A stretch of 64,000 nucleotides of DNA from Spirosoma sp. KCTC 42546 (GTDB taxonomy: Bacteria; Bacteroidota; Bacteroidia; Cytophagales; Spirosomataceae), in contig NZ_CP041360.1 of assembly GCF_006965485.1 (NCBI RefSeq), positions 1,240,001 through 1,304,000 on the forward strand, given 5' to 3'. Positions 6,299 through 14,749 of this stretch are shown in pieces; position 1 is the first letter of the stretch, and each line of letters begins with the position of its first letter. A model generated the notes under the pieces. It was given only the letters and a program-made list of their open reading frames with translations, was not told the origin of the DNA and did not search any database. Made by a program: the position numbers and the translations under genes.

Positions 6299-8788
6299 TC
6301 AATTAAACGGCAGAATCAACTTCAAACAAACATTCCGGCCCACGCCGAACATACCCAGGTGCCCATTGGGCGACTGCGTGAAATACTCGAAATACTTCAA
6401 CCGGCTCAGGTTCGATTGGTAGGCTACATCGAACAGATTATTAACCTGGAACACCACGTGCCAGGTGGGCTTGTTCTGGCTCACGCGAATCGACGCATCT
6501 GCACCGGCATTGACCAGCGTATACGCCCCGGTAGCGGTTTCAGTATTGTTCAGACCCAGGTAGCGGTCTTGCCGGGCGTTGTAATCGACATCGGCTTTGA
6601 TCGTAACGTCCGTCAGCCATTTAGACTTGGTCGGAAGCAGTTGACTCACGCCCGTCGAAATGCGCAGGGGGGGGATAAACGGCAGATATTGGCCCTGAAC
6701 ACCCGCATCCGTGAACCGTTGTCCCCGATTATAACCATACACGACAGCTATGCTATTGTCGAACGTAAAGCCCCGCCAGGTGGTTGGGTGCAGACTAAAC
6801 TGCGTTTCGAACCCGTAAAGCTGGGCAGACGCTTGTTGGTACTGATAGGTTTTGTTGCCCTGAACAATGATAATCGGCTCGCCTTTCTCATCGACCAGTT
6901 GCGAGAGCGAGATATAATTCTGAATGAAATTATTGAACACGCTTACGCCAAAGTTGACATCGGGAAACGTAGCTGTCAGGCCAATGTCTTCCTGCAAACT
7001 GAACTCGGGATTGAAATTGCGATTCCCGATATACACGATGTGCGCACCGGGATCAAGCCCGTTAGAGGCAATTTCGGTGATACTCGGTGCCCGATAACCT
7101 CGGGCAATATTGGCTTTGAGGGCCAGTTTTTCTGAGAATTCGTAAGTCGCTCCCAGACTCATCGAAATACCCGTAAACGACTGGTGAAGGGCGGGGAATT
7201 GTAAGGTTGCTCCGGCGGTATCGGGCAGAGTCGCGTGTTGCTCGAAGCCCGTTCGTGGATTGGTTCGGATGTAAAAATCATCACCCGTCAATCGCCGACG
7301 GTCGTAGCGTAAACCTCCGCTCAGGGTTAGTTTTTCGGCCTGCCATTTCAGGAAAACGAATGTGCCCACATCGAAGAGATTATAATCCGGGATGGGGAAA
7401 GCGGTACCGTTTTTATTTTTATTGGACTGATACATCCCATTGACACCCACCGTTGTTGCCAGCTTGCCAATGTTGGGCAGGTTGTACCGCAGCCCATAAT
7501 TAAAAGTGTTCAGGCGAACGAATAAACCGGCCTGATCGGGCTGCGTAGGGTGATTGTATTCCCGACGGACGTTTTGCTGAAAGGCCAGCAGTATATCGAT
7601 CTCGCCGTTGCCAATCTGGTAGTGGTTGTTGGTATGGAGTCGATAGTGCTGAATGTGCTGATGGAGCGGGCTAAGCGTATACGATGTCAACTCACTGGCG
7701 GGCACGATCGGTCGATTTCGAATGTCGTCCAGCTCCGCTTCGGCAACCTGTTTGGTAAACTGGCGGGTTAGCGAATCACGGCTTCCGTCAGGAATTCCCT
7801 GCAAATTGTCATATAACGAAGCGCCAAAACGGGAGTAGCCCTGATGACCAGAGTACCCAAGCATGGCTGTTAACGTCCGCTCCGAAAACCCCGTATTATA
7901 AACCCGCCCGTCAATCTTGTTCTTGTAGTTGGTAGCGGCTCGTATAGAACCTCGCAAATTCCACGCCCAGCGCGACCCACCCGATGCCAGACTAAGCGAC
8001 TCGCCCAGTAGCCTATTATTCGACTGGTATTCGGTTACAAAGCCGACCTTGAGCTTGCCTTCGGTATCTTTTGGATAATTCGGCATCATGCTGACTACGC
8101 CCGCCAGGGCATCGGAACCATACATCAAACTGGCCGGACCTTTGATTACTTCGGCCCGGTTGATGTTGTAATTATCGACCTCAACGCCGTGTTCATCGCC
8201 CCACTGCTGCCCTTCCTGCCGAACACCATCATAGAGAGTCAGCACGCGGTTGTAGCCAAGACCGCGGATGAAGGGTTTGGAAATATTAGGACCCGTTTTA
8301 ACCGCGTTCAGACCTGGTGCGTTCTTTACCAGTACGTCAATGATATTGCTACTGCTTGAACTCTCGATGGATCGTGCAGAAATAGCCAGAATGGCTACGG
8401 GGTTCTGGCGCAGGAGGGTACCCCGCGTTACCCCCGTGACAACAACCTCGTTAAGGGCGTTTACAACGGGGAGTAAAACTGCGTTGTACTGGTCTGTTTT
8501 AGCGCTAACCTCAAGTGTATCGGATTTGTAGCCGACGCAGGAAATAATCAGCTCATGGGCTAACGTATCTGCTTTGATGGACAGAGAAAACTGCCCTCGG
8601 GCGTCGGTAATGGCCCCTTTATTCTGGCCAATCAGGCTTATGTTGCCAAATGGAATGGGTTTGTGGCTATCGGCATCGGTCACCGATCCACGGATTAGTC
8701 GGGTGGGAGATGGCTGCGCATACAGCAACCCTTCGCTTAGTCCAAGGCCATGCAGCCCGAGACTAATCAGCAGGAAAAAATTCTTCAT
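6299..8788 (-). CDS. TonB-dependent outer-membrane receptor, probable metal or metallophore uptake
   Basis: A protein of 829 residues with a signal peptide (~1-25, ending in YAQ). A CarboxypepD_reg-like beta-sandwich spans ~32-115, with EVVVTG as the link to the plug. The plug spans ~120-235 (NVRGL-type RGLGYNRVLTLYDGVRQEG, then EVIKGPASLMYGSDALAGVV). The rest is a 22-stranded barrel ending in an aromatic-rich strand and LKLILPFN. It sits 84 bp downstream of a His-rich membrane protein on the same strand. The pair lies behind a metal-repressor-like palindrome at 9303-9320. Substrate choice (zinc, iron or heme) is inferred only from this context. Confidence 0.92.
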   Translation of the reverse strand: MKNFFLLISLGLHGLGLSEGLLYAQPSPTRLIRGSVTDADSHKPIPFGNISLIGQNKGAITDARGQFSLSIKADTLAHELIISCVGYKSDTLEVSAKTDQYNAVLLPVVNALNEVVVTGVTRGTLLRQNPVAILAISARSIESSSSSNIIDVLVKNAPGLNAVKTGPNISKPFIRGLGYNRVLTLYDGVRQEGQQWGDEHGVEVDNYNINRAEVIKGPASLMYGSDALAGVVSMMPNYPKDTEGKLKVGFVTEYQSNNRLLGESLSLASGGSRWAWNLRGSIRAATNYKNKIDGRVYNTGFSERTLTAMLGYSGHQGYSRFGASLYDNLQGIPDGSRDSLTRQFTKQVAEAELDDIRNRPIVPASELTSYTLSPLHQHIQHYRLHTNNHYQIGNGEIDILLAFQQNVRREYNHPTQPDQAGLFVRLNTFNYGLRYNLPNIGKLATTVGVNGMYQSNKNKNGTAFPIPDYNLFDVGTFVFLKWQAEKLTLSGGLRYDRRRLTGDDFYIRTNPRTGFEQHATLPDTAGATLQFPALHQSFTGISMSLGATYEFSEKLALKANIARGYRAPSITEIASNGLDPGAHIVYIGNRNFNPEFSLQEDIGLTATFPDVNFGVSVFNNFIQNYISLSQLVDEKGEPIIIVQGNKTYQYQQASAQLYGFETQFSLHPTTWRGFTFDNSIAVVYGYNRGQRFTDAGVQGQYLPFIPPLRISTGVSQLLPTKSKWLTDVTIKADVDYNARQDRYLGLNNTETATGAYTLVNAGADASIRVSQNKPTWHVVFQVNNLFDVAYQSNLSRLKYFEYFTQSPNGHLGMFGVGRNVCLKLILPFN

Positions 8789-8872
8789 TCAGGATGAAAT
8801 CGTTTGGTGGAGTACTCCAGGAAATACAGCACAAGGCATCGACCCGGAGACCGATGTGTGCCAATCAGGAAA

Positions 8873-9241
8873 TTACCAAACGACGGGTGGACCCCGGTGA
8901 GAGAAGCAGCGAAATCGGAAATGAGACTGAAAGGAGCGGTTCCTGAACAGGAAAACCGACTGCAAACGCTCCCGCAGCAGAAATAGAAATGCAAAAAAAC
9001 TACCAACAACAACGGGTAGGTTAGCTGCCAGATCGAGCAGCAGAATTTCCTGAGCTGTGTGGTTATTGGGGAGAATCGGGCCTTTCCCAAAAGGCCAGTA
9101 GGGGTGGGCGTGAACAATTAGTTTGCCACTCGGCAAGCGGTGCGCATGGCGAAACACCACACCGTTGAGCCACATAGCCAGAAACAGGCCAAGCAGCAAA
9201 CGGGCTACGCGCAACCGATGTATGTGGAGCAAACCGATCAT
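8873..9241 (-). CDS. Small His-rich membrane protein, partner of the TonB receptor
   Basis: A protein of 122 residues. A hydrophobic helix at ~10-30 is followed by a His-rich stretch with FRHAHRLPSGKLIVHAHPY and NNHTAQE, and a second membrane helix at ~68-88. The ~30-residue tail is basic. Repeated H-x-H and H-A-H-P motifs between the two helices suggest a periplasmic metal-binding loop. I know similar proteins only as uncharacterised neighbours of TonB receptors in Bacteroidota. It is the first gene of the predicted unit with the receptor at 6299-8788. Confidence 0.7.
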   Translation of the reverse strand: MIGLLHIHRLRVARLLLGLFLAMWLNGVVFRHAHRLPSGKLIVHAHPYWPFGKGPILPNNHTAQEILLLDLAANLPVVVGSFFAFLFLLRERLQSVFLFRNRSFQSHFRFRCFSHRGPPVVW

Positions 9242-9274
9242 TAACTCGCGGGAATCACTCTATCAAAGCTGTAC

Positions 9275-9282
9275 CAAAGATA
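9275..9282 (-). promoter_or_regulatory. -7 promoter element TATCTTTG
   Basis: A full match to TAnnTTTG on the minus strand, 34 bp from the ATG at 9241. It would drive the His-rich protein and the TonB receptor. The palindrome at 9303-9320 covers the expected -33 position. Confidence 0.55.
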
Positions 9283-9302
9283 CGCAGGCGTTCTATAATT
9301 GG

Positions 9303-9320
9303 TTTTAGACTCGTCTAAAA
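9303..9320. promoter_or_regulatory. Perfect 18-bp palindromic operator TTTTAGAC-TC-GTCTAAAA
   Basis: Perfect 8-bp arms with a 2-bp centre. The base pattern (TTTAGAC/GTCTAAA) is like sites used by DtxR/MntR-family metal repressors. It overlaps the -33 region of the promoter for the His-rich/TonB unit, as expected for a repressor. A related half site, TTTAGACTAATTATAAAA, lies upstream of the iron operon at 61503-61520. Confidence 0.6.
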
Positions 9321-9364
9321 AATATTATCCATTGATTAAATGGCCTGTTTACGATAAAGCCTGT

Positions 9365-9428
9365 AAGCCCACAGAAAACTTCTTTGTGAACTTTGCGCTA
9401 TCCTTTGCGACCTTTGCGTTTAAAAAAT
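9365..9428. repeat. CTTTGCG tandem-unit repeat
   Basis: Repeated (C)TTTGCG(A/C/T) units directly before the SDR start. It is low-complexity and looks like one arm of a dispersed element with no inverted partner in this gap. Confidence 0.4.
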
Positions 9429-9431
9429 CCT

Positions 9432-10154
9432 ATGACCGTAGAAAACAAAACCATCATTATTTCCGGTGCCTCACGAGGTATTGGTCGGGCAACCGCCTTG
9501 CTGTTAGCCGAACACGGCGCCAACGTAGTCGTAACGGCCCGCAACGCCGAAGAGCTACAACAACTCGAAAAACAAGCCGCTGAAGGCCATACGCGCGGTA
9601 AAATTGTAGCCGTACCCGGCGACGTTACCAGCGAATCGGACATGGAAGCCGTAGTAAAAACCGCGCTCGATCAGTTCAAACACATCGATGTGGTAATCAA
9701 CAACGCGGGTTACGGCATCTTCAAAAACGTAGACGAAATCAGCGTCAGTGAATGGGACGATCTAATGGCGACCAACGTAAAAGGCACCTTCATTCTAACC
9801 AAAGCCGCTTTGCCAAGCCTGAAAGCACAGGGTTTGGGCCACATTGTGGTAGTCGCATCGGACGTAGCGAAGCGCACGTTTGCGGGTGGGTCGCTGTATA
9901 CCGCCAGCAAGTATGCGCAGGAAGCGTTCACTGGTGCGTTGCGGAAGGAAGTCCGGTCGTTTGGCATCAAAGTAACGGGCGTGTATTCTGGTCTGGTAGA
10001 CTCAAATTTCCACGCGAAAGGCCATCGCGAGGATTCACGAGGCAGTTGGCTCCAAAACGAAGACATGGCCGAGTCGATGCTGTTCATCGTCAGCCGCCCA
10101 GCTCATGTGGTCATTGATGAATTCATGGTACATCCGTTGTCGCAGGAGTATTAA
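9432..10154 (+). CDS. Short-chain dehydrogenase/reductase
   Basis: A protein of 240 residues from the ATG at 9432. The longer open frame upstream (to 9393) is repeat sequence and gives no sensible N-terminus. It has the classical SDR layout: cofactor loop SGASRGIG at residues 11-18, the NNAG motif in VINNAGYG, a catalytic Ser in VVVASDVAK, and the YTASK Tyr-Lys pair. The Arg after the first strand (TARN) favours NADPH. It is cytoplasmic. The substrate cannot be told. It stands alone with a hairpin-rich spacer behind it. Confidence 0.92.
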   Translation: MTVENKTIIISGASRGIGRATALLLAEHGANVVVTARNAEELQQLEKQAAEGHTRGKIVAVPGDVTSESDMEAVVKTALDQFKHIDVVINNAGYGIFKNVDEISVSEWDDLMATNVKGTFILTKAALPSLKAQGLGHIVVVASDVAKRTFAGGSLYTASKYAQEAFTGALRKEVRSFGIKVTGVYSGLVDSNFHAKGHREDSRGSWLQNEDMAESMLFIVSRPAHVVIDEFMVHPLSQEY

Positions 10155-10209
10155 TTTGGGGAGAAAAGGAGGAGGGAGGAACGGGAGAAGGCAGGGAAGG
10201 CAGGGAAGG

Positions 10210-10330
10210 CTGGCGCGGGTATTTACCCGTGCCTTCTCATGTAGCCAGTATTCACTGGCGTTTCGGCTAGCTATGTAGGCGTCAGCAAACGCTGACTATA
10301 TGAAAAGGCACAGGTAAATACCCGCGCCAG
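10210..10330. repeat. Inverted repeat with TATTTACC core, family also at 28058
   Basis: Arms 10210-10233 and 10307-10330 match at 23 of 24 positions, and each arm can fold on its own (GCGGGTATTTACCCG). An inner GTCAGC/GCTGAC hairpin lies at 10281-10296. A single variant arm occurs at 28058-28083, with paired changes in the stem. Confidence 0.75.
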
Positions 10331-10350
10331 AACGCGTACTTTGAAATACG

Positions 10351-10397
10351 AGATGAAATCATCGTACGATGATTTCATCTTAAGATAATTTTATCTT
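10351..10397. promoter_or_regulatory. Two adjacent perfect palindromes before the GH-like gene
   Basis: A 30-bp perfect palindrome (10351-10380, half-site AGATGAAATCATCGT) is followed after one base by a 16-bp palindrome (10382-10397, AAGATAA-TT-TTATCTT). The second ends three bases before the ATG at 10401. They could be operator sites or mRNA hairpins that hide the start. Confidence 0.6.
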
Positions 10398-10400
10398 TAA

Positions 10401-12419
10401 ATGAAGTCCACTCTTCTTGCATCTCTGTTCGCCCTTTCCAGTTTTCAGCTACTTGCGCAGTCGAACGTAAAGTCTAACTCAAAACGGTATTTCGGCCTGC
10501 ATTTTGATTTTCATGCAGTTGCGACAGACTCATTAATAGGCCGAAACCTGTCTGAAAAAAGCCTTGATTCATTGCTCACAGCCGTTAAACCTGATTTTAT
10601 TCAGATAGATTGCAAGGGGCATCCGGGTGTGTCGAGTTACCCGTCTAAGGTGGCGAATGCAACGGTGGCTCCGCATATCGTCAATGACCCATTAGCATTC
10701 TATCGGTCCGTTACGCGAAAACACAGTGTGGACTTGTACCTGCATTATTCCGGCGTGTACGACGATGCTATCCTGGCGAAACACCCGAACTGGGCGGTTC
10801 AAAAAGCAGATGGCAGTATCAACGCATCGAAAACCTCCGTGCATGGTCCCTACGTTGATTCGCTGCTGATTCCGCAATTGAACGAACTGGCTGATTATGG
10901 TGCCGATGGCGTTTGGGTTGATGGAGAGTGCTGGGCAACGGTGCTGGATTACTCGCCAACGGCACTGGCGAAGTTTCGGGCCGAGACGGGTATTCAAACT
11001 GTGCCGCGTTCAGAGAAAGACGCGGGCTTTGGCGCATTTAAAGCCTTCGCTCGTCGGTCGTTTATTCAGTACATGGGGCATTATGTTGATGCCGTTCACC
11101 GCCACCGACCCGCCTTCCGAATTGCGTCGAACTGGGCCTATTCGTCCATGATGCCGGAACCCATCAACACCAATGTCGACTTTCTGTCGGGCGATCTGAC
11201 GCCCAGTAATAGTGTGAACTCGGCGGCACTGGAAGGGCGAATTATGGCTGCCCAAGGCCAGCTTTACCGCAAACCCTGGGATTTGATGTCGTGGAGTTTC
11301 TGGTATGAATTCAGCCCGGTGCACCGACAGGGTGATCAGAAATCGGCGGTTCACCTGATGCAGGAAGCGGCCGAAATTATTTCGCTCGGGGGCGGATTTC
11401 AGGCGTACTACCAACAGAGTCACGATGCGTCTATTGGGTTACGCGAACTGCCGGTTATGGCCGGGTTAAGTCGATTTGTGCGAGATAGACAACCGTTCTG
11501 CGAGGGCAGTGTACCGGTGCCACAAATCGCCGTTCTCTATGCAAATTCGACGGTTAGCGCATTTAATCAGTCGCTGTTTGGCAACGGGCAAACGCAGCGG
11601 ATTGGCGGGGTACTGACCGCTCTTTTAGATGCCCAGTTGCCCGTCGAGGTACTGTCGGAACAGCACCTTCGGGGCCGATTGAATCAGTATCCCGTTATCG
11701 TCGTATCGCAGCAGGACTCCCTCGATCCGGCATTTCGTCAGGAGCTTCTCGACTATGCTAAACAGGGTGGCCATTTGCTACTTGTGGGTGCCCAAACTAC
11801 CCGATCGTTTGCGCACGAACTAGGTGTTGCACCCGCAGAAAAATTGGCGACTGGCCCTAAATGGGTACTGCATAACGGCGCATCGGTGGTGTTGACCGGT
11901 CCATTCCAGCCCGTTCGTATTACGGGTAAAGACACAAAACCCGTCGATCAATTCCTTAAATCGGAGGCCGACGGACCAGCACCGGGGGTAATTTCGACAG
12001 AAACGTCAGTTGGTCAGGGTCGATTAACGGCTGTGTATGCCGACCTGAGCCTCGATTATCAGAAACATCAATCGGCCAAACTGCGTGACTTTATCGCATT
12101 CTTAACTCGGTCATTACTACCGAAGCCGGTGGTCGAGGTAAGTGGTTCGCATCTTGTGCATGTTGTCCTGAATCGACAACAAAATCGACTGGCGGTAAAC
12201 CTGATCAATACGGGTGGTCGCCACGCCGATTCGCAGGTCTTTACCTACGACGACGTTCCCGCGCTGACTAACCTGACTGTTCGGCTTCGTACCGATAAAA
12301 AGCCAAAGCGTATCGTGCAGCAACCCGAGAATCGAAATTTGCCGATTCGCTATGCAAATGGCATTGCGACTGTAACAGTACCGCAATTGGCATTGCACTC
12401 GGTGCTGGTGGTGGAGTGA
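10401..12419 (+). CDS. Secreted glycoside-hydrolase-like protein (TIM barrel plus GATase-like domain)
   Basis: A protein of 672 residues with a signal peptide (~1-20, ending LLAQ). Residues ~30-360 read as a TIM barrel of the GH29/GH-A kind: PDFIQIDCKGHPG, DLYLHYSGVYDD, and DGVWVDGECW (Asp174, Glu176), where GH29-like enzymes place the nucleophile region. Residues ~370-480 resemble the flavodoxin/GATase-like trimerisation domain seen in GH42 and GH151 (PQIAVLYANST, YPVIVVSQQDSLD, GGHLLLVGAQTT). A C-terminal beta-sandwich follows. It is probably periplasmic and acts on fucose- or galactose-containing glycans, but the exact family is not certain. It stands alone, convergent with the TonB receptor. 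Confidence 0.75.
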   Translation: MKSTLLASLFALSSFQLLAQSNVKSNSKRYFGLHFDFHAVATDSLIGRNLSEKSLDSLLTAVKPDFIQIDCKGHPGVSSYPSKVANATVAPHIVNDPLAFYRSVTRKHSVDLYLHYSGVYDDAILAKHPNWAVQKADGSINASKTSVHGPYVDSLLIPQLNELADYGADGVWVDGECWATVLDYSPTALAKFRAETGIQTVPRSEKDAGFGAFKAFARRSFIQYMGHYVDAVHRHRPAFRIASNWAYSSMMPEPINTNVDFLSGDLTPSNSVNSAALEGRIMAAQGQLYRKPWDLMSWSFWYEFSPVHRQGDQKSAVHLMQEAAEIISLGGGFQAYYQQSHDASIGLRELPVMAGLSRFVRDRQPFCEGSVPVPQIAVLYANSTVSAFNQSLFGNGQTQRIGGVLTALLDAQLPVEVLSEQHLRGRLNQYPVIVVSQQDSLDPAFRQELLDYAKQGGHLLLVGAQTTRSFAHELGVAPAEKLATGPKWVLHNGASVVLTGPFQPVRITGKDTKPVDQFLKSEADGPAPGVISTETSVGQGRLTAVYADLSLDYQKHQSAKLRDFIAFLTRSLLPKPVVEVSGSHLVHVVLNRQQNRLAVNLINTGGRHADSQVFTYDDVPALTNLTVRLRTDKKPKRIVQQPENRNLPIRYANGIATVTVPQLALHSVLVVE

Positions 12420-12420
12420 A

Positions 12421-12456
12421 GATGTATGATGTAGGATACATCCTATATCATACATC
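12421..12456. terminator. Bidirectional hairpin terminator
   Basis: Arms 12421-12437 and 12440-12456 match at 16 of 17 positions. They fill the 38-bp gap between convergent genes ending at 12419 and 12458. Confidence 0.65.
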
Positions 12457-12457
12457 T

Positions 12458-14656
12458 CTATAACGTGTATTTCAACGCTACGTTCACAATCCGGCCTTCG
12501 AGCGGTGCCCAGATGGGTCGGAAGGTAGGCTGTACCGTTGGGTTGGTACCGAGTACGACAGTTTCGTAGTTCGCCTGTTTGATGTTGAACATATTTTCGG
12601 CGTTTGCGACCAGGCGCCAGTGGTCGTTGTAATGGTATTCGGCGGCTCCGGCAAAGAACCAGTAATTCGCTACTTTCTGGTTGTTATAAAGGTATTGCGT
12701 GCCGACGTAGCTGGTTTCGATACCAAACCGGAAATGGTCGTTTTCCCAGGCTACGGTCGTAGAGAATTTGTCCTGTGGTGCCAGTGGTAAATACGTATTA
12801 TCGGTTGGCCCGTCGCGCCGGGCGAGGGTGTGATTGTAGCCGAAATACAGTTCGTAAGCCTTGTATTCTAACCGAACGTAGGTGTCGGTTCCCAGGCTTA
12901 GAATGTTGTAAGGCGCGTTGATCAGTTGTGTATAAGCGCCCAGATTACTCGATGTGCTGGCAAAGGCCGATACCACCGGCGAATTGACGTAGGTGTAATA
13001 CAACGCCTGATCGACCTGAACAGAAAAGCCACTTTCGAACGATTTGGCATACGCAATATCGATGTTGGCCCCAACGGACTTTTCCGCTTTCACTGTGTTC
13101 ACATCAATGGGTAGCAAACGTGGAAAAATCAGGCTGACGTTTAACGCACCGGGCGTTTGGTTTACGAATAAATTGGGCGTTTTATAACCCGTTCCAACGC
13201 TCAAACGTACGGTCCAGGGTTCGGCAGGTTTCAGCTTAACCGACAGCCGCGGCAACAGGAAACTGCCAAACGTATTATGGTGATCCAGACGTAACCCAGC
13301 CTGTATGGCTACCTTTTCGCCCACTTGCCAATCATCCTGTACAAACCCACCGATGGTTTGGTAGGTATAATCGACAAGGCGAGTGCTATCTGGGTTCTTG
13401 CGGAACGCTTCAACAGTCAGGTTAGCGCCAACAATAAGCTTATGCTTCCCGAATTGGGCAATATCATTGCCTTCCAGGTAAATCGACGACTGCCGTCCAT
13501 CCGATAGTTTCTGGTAATCGGTATTCTGCCGATGGAACGTACTGACGGCTCCTTTCAGCGTCAGCGTATTTTGTTCCGACGTACTATGACTCGCATCAAA
13601 ATCAACGGTGTGGCGTTGTAGGTCGGTGATGTTCTGGTAGCCGTTCGGTTGAGCGCCTTCCAGAACAGGTAGGTAGCCACCTTCCCGGTGTTCCTTGATG
13701 AAGGCGTAGCCAAGGTTAAGTTTTGTCCGATCGGATGGAGTATAGAAAAACTTGGGATGGAAATTAAACTGCTTAATCTGCGGACTATCCGTAAACCCAT
13801 CACCCGTTACATCAACAGCCTGTTGATTTGTATAGCCTGTAAACAGCGTCAAGCCCGTTTTTCCGTAGCGCTGCGAATAATAGGCATTGAGATTCGTTTC
13901 TTTCAGATTCGACCGGTTGAGCAGGGCCGTAAATTCGGGTTTCTCGGAGGTGGGTGATTTAGAGACGATGTTGATCATACCCCCAATTGCCCCTCCACCG
14001 TAGAGCGTTGATACAGAGCCTTTAAAAACTTCGATCTGCTTCAGGTCGAGGGGTGGAATCTGCAGGACGCCAAGATTTCCCGAAAATCCTTCGTAAAGGG
14101 GCAGACCATCCCGTAAAATCTGCGTGTATTTGGGGTCAAGTCCCTGCATTCGAATGGCCTGATTACCATTAACGGCCGATGTTCGCTGAACGTGAATGAT
14201 CGAAATGTCGCCCAGAATACTACTCACGTTTCCGGGCACTACCGCGCTTTCCTCATCCATGTCTTCCTGCCCCAGTACTTCCACTTTAATGGGTAAATCC
14301 TCGATGCGGGAGTTGGTGCGTGTTCCTGTTACAGTCACTTCGTCGATGGCTTCAACGACCGCTTTCAGCCGAAACACAAGCGTATCGGTCCCAACCGGTA
14401 TCGAAAATTGTTCTGTTTCATAACCCACAGCGCTCACGGTTAGGTTTTTAACATCGGCGGGTAAGTTGGTCATACGGGCAATGCCTGTAACGTCCGTAAC
14501 GGCACCAATCACTGACTTCGTAAGGGTACGAACCGTAGCGGCACTAACGGGTTCATGAGTTAGGCTGTCTTCGACCCGAACAATACGGCTGGTCTGGCCG
14601 AAAGCTGGCGCAATGGCCACTATGAATAGCGTAAAAAGAAGGATGACTTTCATCAA
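12458..14656 (-). CDS. TonB-dependent receptor (paralog of 36302-38512)
   Basis: A protein of 732 residues. A signal peptide (~1-21, APAFGQ) leads into a CarboxypepD_reg-like domain (~25-110) and the linker EVTVTGTRT. The plug spans ~120-235 (IRMQGLDPKYTQILRDGLPL, then IEVFKGSVSTLYGGGAIGGM), and a barrel ends at LKYTL. Plug and early barrel align closely with the receptor at 36302, which neighbours a CDF metal exporter; by analogy this one may carry a metal complex or cobalamin-like ligand. It has no partner gene beside it. A terminator-like hairpin separates it from the Amj gene downstream. Confidence 0.92.
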   Translation of the reverse strand: MMKVILLFTLFIVAIAPAFGQTSRIVRVEDSLTHEPVSAATVRTLTKSVIGAVTDVTGIARMTNLPADVKNLTVSAVGYETEQFSIPVGTDTLVFRLKAVVEAIDEVTVTGTRTNSRIEDLPIKVEVLGQEDMDEESAVVPGNVSSILGDISIIHVQRTSAVNGNQAIRMQGLDPKYTQILRDGLPLYEGFSGNLGVLQIPPLDLKQIEVFKGSVSTLYGGGAIGGMINIVSKSPTSEKPEFTALLNRSNLKETNLNAYYSQRYGKTGLTLFTGYTNQQAVDVTGDGFTDSPQIKQFNFHPKFFYTPSDRTKLNLGYAFIKEHREGGYLPVLEGAQPNGYQNITDLQRHTVDFDASHSTSEQNTLTLKGAVSTFHRQNTDYQKLSDGRQSSIYLEGNDIAQFGKHKLIVGANLTVEAFRKNPDSTRLVDYTYQTIGGFVQDDWQVGEKVAIQAGLRLDHHNTFGSFLLPRLSVKLKPAEPWTVRLSVGTGYKTPNLFVNQTPGALNVSLIFPRLLPIDVNTVKAEKSVGANIDIAYAKSFESGFSVQVDQALYYTYVNSPVVSAFASTSSNLGAYTQLINAPYNILSLGTDTYVRLEYKAYELYFGYNHTLARRDGPTDNTYLPLAPQDKFSTTVAWENDHFRFGIETSYVGTQYLYNNQKVANYWFFAGAAEYHYNDHWRLVANAENMFNIKQANYETVVLGTNPTVQPTFRPIWAPLEGRIVNVALKYTL

Positions 14657-14725
14657 TTGCAGAATTTATCGGCAAGTACGTGATGAAATTTGAAGAGAAT
14701 TTGAAGAACGGCGTTAAAGTCCAGA

Positions 14726-14749
14726 CAGAAAACGTCTTTGGTAGACGTT
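14726..14749 (-). terminator. Hairpin with T-run after the Amj gene
   Basis: On the minus strand, AACGTCT-5 nt-AGACGTT is followed by TTTTCT. It overlaps the end of the Amj gene and would end the six-gene operon before the TonB receptor. Confidence 0.5.

Noticed and set aside
6359..7135. 258-codon plus-strand frame
   Set aside because: It lies wholly inside the TonB receptor gene in antisense and has no family signature.
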